From positions 50,398-114,397 of the forward strand of contig DASTZZ010000125.1 in the NCBI GenBank assembly GCA_035764005.1: 64,000 bases of DNA, in the 5' to 3' direction. Position numbers and translations under genes: made by a program. This DNA comes from Terriglobales bacterium (GTDB taxonomy: Bacteria > Acidobacteriota > Terriglobia > Terriglobales > Acidobacteriaceae). Below are positions 37,383 to 46,700 of this stretch, piece by piece. Under the pieces are notes generated by a model. It did no database searches. It saw only the letters and a program-made list of their open reading frames with translations, and was not told the origin of the DNA. How positions within the stretch are numbered: position 1 is the first letter of the stretch; the number at the start of each line of letters is the position of its first letter.

Positions 37383-37919
37383 ATGGAAACATCAGTACAG
37401 CGTAGCCGTTCGAGTTTACCTGTGACCTATGGCGATCAAATCGCTGGTTTGTCTGAAGTTGTAATCCGGCCATTTCAACCAGGTGACGAGGTCGCATTCC
37501 GCGCATTGAACGAGGCGTGGATTGCCAAATACTTCGTCATTGAGGAAGCCGATCGTAAGGTTTTGAACGATCCGGTTCACAATATCCTTTGCTTGGGCGG
37601 CCACACATTCATGGCAATCGCCGGCGAAGTGGCCGTGGGATGCTGCGCCTTGCTGCCAATGGAGCCGGAAGGATTTGAGCTCGCCAAGATGGCGGTTTCC
37701 GAAGATTTGCGCGGAAAAGGAATTGGCCGCAAGCTGCTCGAGTATGCAATTACCGAAGCAAGAAAACTGGGTGCCTCGCGCTTATACCTCGAAACCAATC
37801 GCAAGCTGGCAAATGCGATTCACCTCTACGAGTCGGTGGGCTTCGAACACGTATCGCCTGACCATGTAATTCCGTCGCCATATGCTCGAGCCAACGTGTT
37901 TATGGAAATGAAGATTTAG
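37383..37919 (+). CDS. GNAT family N-acetyltransferase
   Basis: The product has 178 residues with the GNAT core: RPFQPGDEVAFRALN near residue 28, the acetyl-CoA loop MAVSEDLRGKGIGRKLL (about 100-117), and NAIHLYESVGFEH near 143. The substrate is unknown. It is divergently paired with a LysR gene and has no strong ribosome-binding site. It is the last gene before the tRNA-derived repeat at 37957. Confidence 0.85.
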   Translation: METSVQRSRSSLPVTYGDQIAGLSEVVIRPFQPGDEVAFRALNEAWIAKYFVIEEADRKVLNDPVHNILCLGGHTFMAIAGEVAVGCCALLPMEPEGFELAKMAVSEDLRGKGIGRKLLEYAITEARKLGASRLYLETNRKLANAIHLYESVGFEHVSPDHVIPSPYARANVFMEMKI

Positions 37920-37956
37920 ATCCCAAGCACCGAGCTGGATGATAAGCGATTGTTTC

Positions 37957-37979
37957 AATGGTGGAGCTAGTCGGGATCG
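37957..37979 (-). repeat. 23-bp copy of a tRNA-Ala 3' end (possible attachment site)
   Basis: This 23-bp segment is identical to 63672-63694 and on the minus strand corresponds to the end of a T-stem, the acceptor 3' strand TAGCTCC and ACCA. It covers only the last part of a tRNA-Ala gene. Together with the second copy it brackets the 25.7-kb envelope module. Confidence 0.75.
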
Positions 37980-38188
37980 GGCTCCAGGTCAGCTGAAAAC
38001 AGGCACACTATTGATTTTCGCTGGAACGCACAATATCCAGATTGCGCAAACGCCCTGCAATGCCGGATTCATTGTACGTTTGTTGTGCGGCGATTTTGCT
38101 CAACACAACTACTTTCTTCTTTCGCCTGATCCGCTATTTCGGCAAAAGCGTTGGGCCGAGGCTTACTGCTTCATTTTGACCTGGACCT

Positions 38189-41100
38189 TCACGACTTTCG
38201 AACTTCCAACTGTACGGGACGCGCTACCGCGCTTACGTGCGGATCGTAGTACTCATACACCCGCGATCGGGAGGTGCGAGCGCGGATCGGATATTTCGCT
38301 CGCAGGCGGAAGCGCAGCTTGACTGTCTCGCCGGGAGCGAAGGAATCGAAATACAGGATAGCTTGAGTCGATGTGAGACTGAACTTCTCCAGCCGTCCGC
38401 TCTTGAGTCCCTTACTCTTCTCCTGATACGCCTGCAAGTCTTCACTGAGCAGGTCGAATCCTGGGGCGATGCCGAGATCGACCATCACCATATTCGCGTT
38501 TTTGGGAAGATTGTTCCTGATGGTCGCGGTAGCGGTTGCGATATCGTTCTGGGCGAGATGGGTTCGGTCATACGCCACGTCGATCGACATGGCTTCGTTC
38601 ATCGGCTTCTCCTCCCAAGGCAGAAAATAGCTTCCAACCACCTGATAGGCCAGGCCTCCTTTTCCATTGAAGTGGATTTGTACCGAATTGGGACTCTTCT
38701 CGTCGATGTTCCTAAAGACAAACTGGTGGAGCAGATCATTGTTCTGAGGAGTCAAGTCGAGCTTCTCAACGGATTTGCCGTTGAGGAGCACCTCGACCGT
38801 GCCGCGAACGTTAGCCGCTCCCTTTTCGGTACTGAGGAGCAGCGCACGCAATGCCATGATCGTAGCCTGCGTCGTGCCCCAGGTACCGGCGGCATCTTTC
38901 TTTGCGGCGATGTAACTAAGGGCTTTACGTGTGGTCTCCGATGCCTCTCCCCATTTGAGAAGTGCTTGAACGGCGAGGCCCGTGGTCTCGACCGCTGCGC
39001 TGGCGCCGGTTGCATAGACGCTGGTCTCTTCTGCGCTCCACCAAGCCTGGTCGTCTTTTTCGGTGCGAGCATCGAGCAGAAGCTGCATGGCCTGGCGTGT
39101 GAAATTTAGGTCTTTCTGATAATCGACCGCGAAGTTTGCGATCACGGCCAGAGTGTACGCATCCATCTTGCCGTCCATGTGGTCCTCAACAAAGCGCCTC
39201 GCTTTTTCCACTTCAGGTCCCTGATAGCCTGTATTTTCGAGAGACCAGGCGATGTAAGCGGTGATCCTCTCGACGTCTTTCGTGTAACGATTGATTGCAC
39301 CCTCGCTAATGCCGCCAGCGTCCGGCTTCCAACTTCCATCCGACTGCTGCTGCGATGCGAGCCATTGTTGCGTGCGCTGGATCAGTTTGGGATCCACGTC
39401 ATGGACCTTCGACATGTCGTAGAACTCCATCAGCCCATACGACGTCAGGACCTTGTTGGCCGGAGCGTTCCCAAACCAGGAAAACCCGCCGCCCGGCACT
39501 TCGAAGGTCAGCAGCCGCTGGTAGCCGTTGGCGATGAATCCTTCGGCTTTCGCGTGGACTTCAGGAGTGAGCTTCTTTGTGCGTTTCATGTAATCGAGAG
39601 CGAGAACGTTGGGATACGTGGTTGAAGAAGTTTGCTCGAAACAGCCATAAGGCATACGCAGCAGACTATCCATGCCTTCGACCACCTGACTCAGCGGCCC
39701 GGGATAGAGCCGGACGAAGATCTTGCTCGCTTCAGGAATGGAGGTTTGGGGGAAACTGACCTCGTGCTCGATCTGGTTCTCAAGACGCCCGTTGAACACA
39801 ACGCTCTGCTCGCGGCCATTGGGCACGACTTCGATCTCGCGAACCACAACGTCGGCGCGAGCCGCATCGCCTTTCATGTTCGCCGTCAGCATCAGCTTGA
39901 ATTTGCCGATGTGCCTGGCTTCCAGAGTGAACTGCGATCCACCCACACGAGCAGAATCCACAGACACGCTCTTCTCAGAGACATCGTCAACGAGCGCGAA
40001 CCATTTGTCCTCGTGTAACTGGAGGTCGACCTCGCCTTTCGCAGGCGAATAGTTGTACACCGCAACGGGAATCGAAACTCGATCCCCTTGCGTGAGCGTG
40101 ACCGGCATGTCGAGATCGACGAAGAAGTCCTGAAAGACTTTTACGCTCGAGGTTGCGCTCCCCAGCGCTCCGCGCACCGTAGAGGCCAACATGGCCATGC
40201 GCCACGTGGTAATCGAATCAGCGAGTGGAATCGAGATGCTGGCGCGTCCGTTTTTGTCGGTAATGATCTCGGGATTGATATAAAGCGCTTCCGGAAAGTA
40301 GGACCGTACATGTACTGCTGGTGAGCCATCGGTCTTATTAGCTGCGCTTACGAGTACGGCACTATTTTTCGCCATCACCGGTAAAGGAGCGGCTGGAGCT
40401 CTTCGCAGCTGGGCAAATTCCTCCATTCTGTCGAACTGACGGCCGGGTACCACTGCACCGACAATTCCGCCCATGACTCCTCCCGCAATCCCAGCCGGGG
40501 CGGCGGCAGTGACTTCAACGGTCTCTGTCGACTCACCAATCTGCAGAGTGACCGAAAGCACCGCCCGGTCTCGAGCTTGAAGAGCGATTCCCTGCATCTG
40601 GGCGCTTTGGAAATCCGGCGAGATGATCTGAACCGTATATTCGCCGGGAGGCAGCGCGGGAAGACTGAACTGTCCCGCATTGTTGGCGTGAGCTATGCGC
40701 TTTCTGCCGCTGCCCACGGTGCGTACCTCAACACTCGCGCCGGGAACCACCGCTCCGCTGGGATCGATTACTGTTCCCGCAATCTCGGCACGACCGTTGA
40801 ACGGCCCGCGGTCGTGCTCCATCTTCAATTCAATGTGATTCGGATCGGGAGGTCCGGCGACAATTCCACGGCGAATCTCAAGGTAAGCCGCCATATCATC
40901 GGCAGAATAAAACTGCCGGTCGCCACCGGGACTGCGCACAAGATAGTGACCCTTGCCACCAAACCAGCTTGCTCGCTCCAAACGAAGTTCGTTTCCCCAT
41001 GAATCGTGCACTTCCCGCACCTGTGCTTGCTTCAATTTCTCGAAGACTTTTGCCAGGTCGGAGGTCTGCTCCGCCTTTGCCTCAGCAGTCAGACGACTCG

Positions 41101-43543
41101 CCAGCTGTTCCACCTGCGTTCGAAACGCTGCCTGATAACGGCTGAAATACTCGGGATACTTCGTCATCGGCACAGTGCGACCAAACTCCGTTTCGAACTT
41201 ATTTCCGTCCAGCAGCTCAGTCGCCGAGAACAGAGCACGCGCCGCACGATCTTTCTGCTCGAGCTTTGATTCCTCGGCAGGCTCGACGATCTCCTGCATT
41301 CCGACGGAGTGGATCTCATAGCGAGGCTTCATCACTTCCTGTTCGAGATAGAAGAAGACCTTGGCGAATCCAGGCTGCTTTTCCGCCAACGCGAAGACGG
41401 CCTCGTCGACGACCTGCAATCCCAAAGCGGCACTGACGCCATCTCCATGCGAATTTGTAACCCGCAGGTGAACTCTGGCTTCGTCGCCGGGTCTGTATAC
41501 CGCGCCGTCGGTGGACGCCTGGATCTTTAACTCGTCGGCTGGCTGTACGAAGACCAGGCGATGATCACTTACGGGTCGCGCATCGCGGCCAAACAGGTAC
41601 GCATTGACGTCCACCGTGCCTGCAAGATCGGGCGTGGCCGCCAGCGACAGCTCAGCTTGTCCATTCACGAGGTCCACGTCTCGCGTCAGGACGGTCTGGC
41701 CTTCTTTCACCACATCGATGTATGCGGTTCCCCGTTCCTTCGTGGACAGAACCTTCAGTTGAATGCGATCGCCGGCACGATAAATCGCGCGTTCGGTGCG
41801 CAGCAGAATCTGTTCATCACCGGTGCGGGCTTCGAGCTTTACGTCGGTAGATGCTTGATTGCCTTGGGTATCAGCGGCATCAACTTTCAGCGTCTGCGTT
41901 CCGGATTTGGCATGCATTCGGACGACGGCGACTCCGCCTTCGTCGCTAGTCACCCGCTCGTCGCCGCCCCCATCCAGATGGATGGTGAGATTCGTTTTTG
42001 CAGGCTTTCCGTCAGCATATGAGGTCAGAATGAATATTTGGTTTTCCAGATTGGGAATCAACGTCCCGCCTTCCGGAACTGCGGTGACAACGATTGGCGA
42101 ATCACTCACGGTAATGGGCTCGCCGCGCGTTTCCGAATGGCCGGCGGAATCCTTAACCGTGGCCTCGATCAGAACGCGCGCAGCGCCATGGTCGAACGCA
42201 CGTCCGGCGAAGTACATGGGCAATTTGAGATCGAACCGATACGTGCCCTCGGTATCGGTTTTCCCTGTGCTTGAACCGACATCGTAGATGGCGACATCCA
42301 TCGATGATGCTTTGACTTCGATCTCGGCGTCGTCAACCGGCTTGCCGAAAAAGTAGTTGGCATGAACCGTGCCTACTACGTGATCGCCCGGACGGTATCC
42401 GTGCTTCGCCTTGTTGTCTTTGTCCGCAAACTCGACCGCCACCTTGAACTTCGGCAAAACATAACGCTCGACATTCAAAGCGATTTCTGCTGAGTTCGTT
42501 GGCGCGTCAGCTTCTCCCATCAACGCGCGCACATGATACGTGCCGAGATTCACCTCATCGGCCAGAGAAAATTCCGCGGACGCGACTCCGAATTTGTCGG
42601 TCTGCGTTGCTCTCTTAAAAACTTTATTACCGCGTGAGTCTTCCACTTCGAAGGTGAGCTTTCGGCTCGCGACCGCATCGTGATTCGAGCGGTCCAGCGC
42701 CAGAATGCGCATGTGAATGGTCTGCCCGGGCTGATAGATGGGCTTTTCGGTAGTCAGCAGGATTGACGCTTTCTCATCCAGCCGAACATTCTGAGTAAGT
42801 TCCGACGAGCCAATTGAGGTGTCGACCAAATATCTCAGTTGATAACTGCCGGTCAGGCCCGCAGGGAAACGGAACTGAGCTTCCGTTGTGCCACGGTGAT
42901 TCAGACGGCCGGTGAACAATAGACGCGAGTCTTGCGACTCACGTTCAGGGCCGTCCTGCATTATTAGTGTTGTGGATTTTGCATTCGGCTTGAGCAGCTC
43001 GATCTGTACCGATCCGCGTCCGGGAATGATTTCGTTCTTCGTGTCGGTAACGATGACGCGCACGGCAGCCTCGCCACCCGCGAGATAGGACTGCTGCCCA
43101 AGAATATGGATCACAGGCGTGCGTATTATGTGCGAAATGGATTCAGTGCCTTCAATTGCCGCATGCTTGCCGTCGCCGTATTCGAAGCGGTAGCGTACGC
43201 GCTCCCAGACGAGTTCATCGATGGCGAGCGGCTTTGCTAATTTGATCTCCTGTCGCCAGCTTCCGCGCGAGCGCGCGACTATTTCGCTCTGCTTTGCCTC
43301 ACCCAAGACATGGTCTTCGGGGTCGAGCACCTCGACTGTGAGCTCTCCGGCGCCGGGATGGTCGGCGTCGTAGGGGATGGTCATGTGTAGTATTCCGTGC
43401 GTGTAAGTCGCAACTGGCAATGCGTCGTTCGCTCTTGCCTGGAAAATGCGCGTTGTTGGCGTTGTGGCAGCTATTGCTACCAGCATGGCGCAGAATAGAA
43501 ACCAAAATCGCGGGGAACGGGTGCAAGAATGGGCATAGTCCAT
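38189..43543 (-). CDS. alpha-2-macroglobulin family protein with inserted carboxypeptidase-regulatory-like domain
   Basis: This giant exported protein (1784 residues) begins with a hydrophobic leader (FWFLFCAMLVAIAA). MG-type beta domains fill the first half, including the MG2 signature EKPIYQPGQTIHMRI. A bait/insert region follows, then the thioester motif G-C-F-E-Q (Cys1301, Gln1304) in the alpha-helical complement domain, and a C-terminal receptor-like domain. Bacterial A2Ms trap proteases in the periplasm or at the surface through this thioester. Residues about 917-1035 are an odd insertion: a carboxypeptidase-regulatory-like domain (AGTVIDPSGAVVPGASVEVR) like those of TonB-receptor N-termini, followed by a Gly/Ala/Val linker. 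It is the last gene of the minus-strand envelope series, 204 bases after the OmpA/barrel gene. No PBP1c gene is adjacent. Confidence 0.9.
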   Translation of the reverse strand: MDYAHSCTRSPRFWFLFCAMLVAIAATTPTTRIFQARANDALPVATYTHGILHMTIPYDADHPGAGELTVEVLDPEDHVLGEAKQSEIVARSRGSWRQEIKLAKPLAIDELVWERVRYRFEYGDGKHAAIEGTESISHIIRTPVIHILGQQSYLAGGEAAVRVIVTDTKNEIIPGRGSVQIELLKPNAKSTTLIMQDGPERESQDSRLLFTGRLNHRGTTEAQFRFPAGLTGSYQLRYLVDTSIGSSELTQNVRLDEKASILLTTEKPIYQPGQTIHMRILALDRSNHDAVASRKLTFEVEDSRGNKVFKRATQTDKFGVASAEFSLADEVNLGTYHVRALMGEADAPTNSAEIALNVERYVLPKFKVAVEFADKDNKAKHGYRPGDHVVGTVHANYFFGKPVDDAEIEVKASSMDVAIYDVGSSTGKTDTEGTYRFDLKLPMYFAGRAFDHGAARVLIEATVKDSAGHSETRGEPITVSDSPIVVTAVPEGGTLIPNLENQIFILTSYADGKPAKTNLTIHLDGGGDERVTSDEGGVAVVRMHAKSGTQTLKVDAADTQGNQASTDVKLEARTGDEQILLRTERAIYRAGDRIQLKVLSTKERGTAYIDVVKEGQTVLTRDVDLVNGQAELSLAATPDLAGTVDVNAYLFGRDARPVSDHRLVFVQPADELKIQASTDGAVYRPGDEARVHLRVTNSHGDGVSAALGLQVVDEAVFALAEKQPGFAKVFFYLEQEVMKPRYEIHSVGMQEIVEPAEESKLEQKDRAARALFSATELLDGNKFETEFGRTVPMTKYPEYFSRYQAAFRTQVEQLASRLTAEAKAEQTSDLAKVFEKLKQAQVREVHDSWGNELRLERASWFGGKGHYLVRSPGGDRQFYSADDMAAYLEIRRGIVAGPPDPNHIELKMEHDRGPFNGRAEIAGTVIDPSGAVVPGASVEVRTVGSGRKRIAHANNAGQFSLPALPPGEYTVQIISPDFQSAQMQGIALQARDRAVLSVTLQIGESTETVEVTAAAPAGIAGGVMGGIVGAVVPGRQFDRMEEFAQLRRAPAAPLPVMAKNSAVLVSAANKTDGSPAVHVRSYFPEALYINPEIITDKNGRASISIPLADSITTWRMAMLASTVRGALGSATSSVKVFQDFFVDLDMPVTLTQGDRVSIPVAVYNYSPAKGEVDLQLHEDKWFALVDDVSEKSVSVDSARVGGSQFTLEARHIGKFKLMLTANMKGDAARADVVVREIEVVPNGREQSVVFNGRLENQIEHEVSFPQTSIPEASKIFVRLYPGPLSQVVEGMDSLLRMPYGCFEQTSSTTYPNVLALDYMKRTKKLTPEVHAKAEGFIANGYQRLLTFEVPGGGFSWFGNAPANKVLTSYGLMEFYDMSKVHDVDPKLIQRTQQWLASQQQSDGSWKPDAGGISEGAINRYTKDVERITAYIAWSLENTGYQGPEVEKARRFVEDHMDGKMDAYTLAVIANFAVDYQKDLNFTRQAMQLLLDARTEKDDQAWWSAEETSVYATGASAAVETTGLAVQALLKWGEASETTRKALSYIAAKKDAAGTWGTTQATIMALRALLLSTEKGAANVRGTVEVLLNGKSVEKLDLTPQNNDLLHQFVFRNIDEKSPNSVQIHFNGKGGLAYQVVGSYFLPWEEKPMNEAMSIDVAYDRTHLAQNDIATATATIRNNLPKNANMVMVDLGIAPGFDLLSEDLQAYQEKSKGLKSGRLEKFSLTSTQAILYFDSFAPGETVKLRFRLRAKYPIRARTSRSRVYEYYDPHVSAVARPVQLEVRKS

Positions 43544-43747
43544 CGCAGTCTCCCGAAGGACACAGTTAGCTCCGGTAGGGAGCTAATTGCAGAGAAGAAC
43601 GCCTGAGTTCATCCGGCTTGCGCGAATAAATCGCAGACGCTCGGTTCCACTGCGATGGAATAGACACCGAAAACCGAGAACAGGTTACGGTTTGGCAGCT
43701 CTTGATTTCAGGATTGCCACCACCGCTTCGGAGAGGCCCCGCACGCC

Positions 43748-46700
43748 TCACCTGGTCGCGATGAAATTGAAAAAGACGCCTCTGTGGTTGTACTTCAGGT
43801 CGGTTAGGTCGTCGGAGAAGTCGGTGAAGTTGTAGCCTGCGCCGACCTTTAGGTTCTTGCCGAGGTAACGATAGATCGCTGCCAGCGCGCCGCTGCGCGT
43901 TTGAGTGATATCGGGAAGGTCGAGCATTCGCACCTCGGCCATGCTCTCCCAGCCTGTGATGAACTGCCAGTCTAGGCGCAACACGCCGAGATGCGCGGGA
44001 CTCTCGAAGAACTGCGGCTGCGTACGATCAAGGCTCACCTCTCCGATGCGGTTGGCGTACTTGCCGCCGATTGACCATTTGGAGGTGAGGTCGTAGGTCA
44101 CATCGAGAGATCCGATGTAGCTCTTCTGAAGGAACTCGGCCGAGGTATTCTGCGCCGTGATCTGGTCCGTGGTTGGTACGTTATAGAAGTACGTATATTT
44201 GGCCAACGCGCTCAACCGATCATGCAGCACAGGACGATACGCGTAACCGATCACGGCCTCGGTGTAGCCGCCTCCAAAGAATTCGCCGAGAGAGCTATCA
44301 CTGATCGAATAGTCCAGCTTGCCAAGCATTCGCCAGTCGGGCGTGAGTTGAAGTTTGAAGTTGTTACGGAACAGCAACAAGTTTCTTATTGTGTGTGTAA
44401 GGTCGAGTTGTTCCGCATCGTCACGACGATACTCGACGGCACTCGAGAACTGAATCTTTTCGCGGCCATAGCCCATATGGATTCCAGCCGCCTTGCGATT
44501 AGTTGCGGCGGCGGTCTGCGCGTCGCGAAGCTTTCCGAATTCCGCGCTGCCTCCGAAATTCCAACGCTCTTTCGTTACGAGATTGATTCCGGTGGCGTGC
44601 GTGAGACCGCTCATCGATCCGCCATCCTGGTATCGCTCCTCGACGTAGACGCTCGAGCTATCAGAGAGCCGTCTCTTCTCTCCGTAAATTAAGCTGCCTT
44701 GGCGGACTTCCTGGCCATTGTCGGCCCGCTCGTTTTCAAGCGAATAGTTCAGGTAAAGATTAGTCCGGTCGGAATACAGGAAGCTGGTGCCGATTTTTCC
44801 ACCTAGCCCAAGATCTCCATTGGAAGCTTCCCCGTCGATCTTGAAGCGTTCCGTCAGCCGATAAGAGCCCCCGGCGCCGATGCGACGGTTGTCGAGTCGG
44901 TTCCCGTTTGCCGCGACCGTGTCTTGGACGAAGCCATACGCACGCCAAACCCCGCCCGGATCGAACTTCACTTGCGCGACAGCGTCGGTGCGCTCACCTT
45001 GTTCTTGGGTCAGTGGCACTAGCGGCGAGCGATCCTTGCGCAGATCGTCGCGCACTCCAGAGCTGAAGCTCCACCGGTCGGTCAGCTTAAAGCCCATGTC
45101 CAATTCGACCGCGCGAGTCTCGAGCCCTTGGTCCTCGGTCCTCTGATCGCCTTTGGCCGTGAGGCTCAAGCGGTTAGTCACCGGCATCTTCAATGTGCCG
45201 CCGTATTGTTCGGTATTTTTGAATGTCGCTTGCCCAGGAGCCGAATAACCCGCGTCGAGGTGTTGCGTGTAGAAGGTGAAGCGGCCATCGCGACCCTTCA
45301 AGAAGTCGCCGATGCCGAGACTGAGGTCGGCGCGGTAAGCACCCGCAGCGGCGTTGGTCGTGGAGGCGTCGGTAGGGCTTTGGAACCCGAATCCACCATC
45401 ATTGGACTGTTGCAACCCCGAGACCAGACCCTCACTCCGCCCCGTTTGCATCTTGAGCCATGAATTGGCGCTCATCCGCAAAGTCAGGTCGCCTGCGGCG
45501 AGGTTGCTGTTGGTATCGCCATCTTTATTCTGGTTGCCAGTCAGACCGAACCCAATATGGTCGTTCAACCAGTAATGGCCCTGGCCGCCTGTAGCGAGTG
45601 CATCCAGTTTGTCCAAGCCTGGAGTGTACTCATACTGCACCACTAGATACGCCTCGCCACCGCTCAATCCGCTGCTGCGCACCAGCAGGTCGTCGTTAGC
45701 AGTCGACGAGAGCGGCTCAGTAAGCAGCAGGCGACCTTGCAGGTAGTCGATGTCGTAGTCCACGGTGGGACGCAGGTTCACTACTCCTGTGACGATGCGC
45801 GAATCCTTGTCGCGGATCTCGATGCGTATCCGCTCGGAGCCAGTCAGGATGTCCTGATGGTGCAGGAAGTAGAGCGACCCTCCGGTTCCTCGCAGTTCCT
45901 CGTAGCTCGGGAGCGTTCCCGGTTCGGCAGCGAATCCGTCGATGTTGATCCGTCGCTCGCCGAACCTCGTCGTGGATTCGGATACATAGTGTCCGTTCGC
46001 TCCATACAGGCCGCGGTCGACTTGAGCGATCTCGTTGCCCTGATAACCAGCGCTGAAGTTCCCCCACATCGCGTAGCTCTCGCCATGGCTTGCCTTGACG
46101 AAGAACTTACCCAACGTCGGTGCCATTTCCTTCACCACACCGTTGTCACCGAACGTCGGATAGTAGTAATCGGGATCGATACGTCGAAATAGCGAATCGG
46201 GCGATTTGTCGAGGAAGTTGCTGAACAGGCCTTTCACTGGTCCTTCGCGCGTATCTGCGCTAGCGGTCAAATGCCAGCGATCACTGACTTTGCCATTCAC
46301 GAAGAATGCCAGTCGGCCATCAAACTTCGAATCGTCAGGCTGCAGGGCGTTCTGTCCCTGCAGAGGATTTGCCGACCCGCTGTTCGGGGAAACCGTGAGG
46401 TCGGCGACGCCTACATAGAAGATGTCTCTGCGCTTGAACTCCAGATCGCGAAGATACAGCGAGCCGTTGCCGCCATCATCGAGCACCGCAACTTCGACCG
46501 TGTGCGTGCCGGCCGGAAGGATTTCCTCCGCCGCGAACTTGCCTTGCGGATCGACCGGAACGGGATGGCCGGCAAGCCATACTTTATGGTCCGCCGGTAC
46601 GCCGCTTCCCTGCACCTTCACCGTACCGCTGCCGAGCGGAATGTGATGGCGCACCAGTTGGTTCTCTCCGTATGCAGCCAGCAGCTCGTGCTGCCACGTC

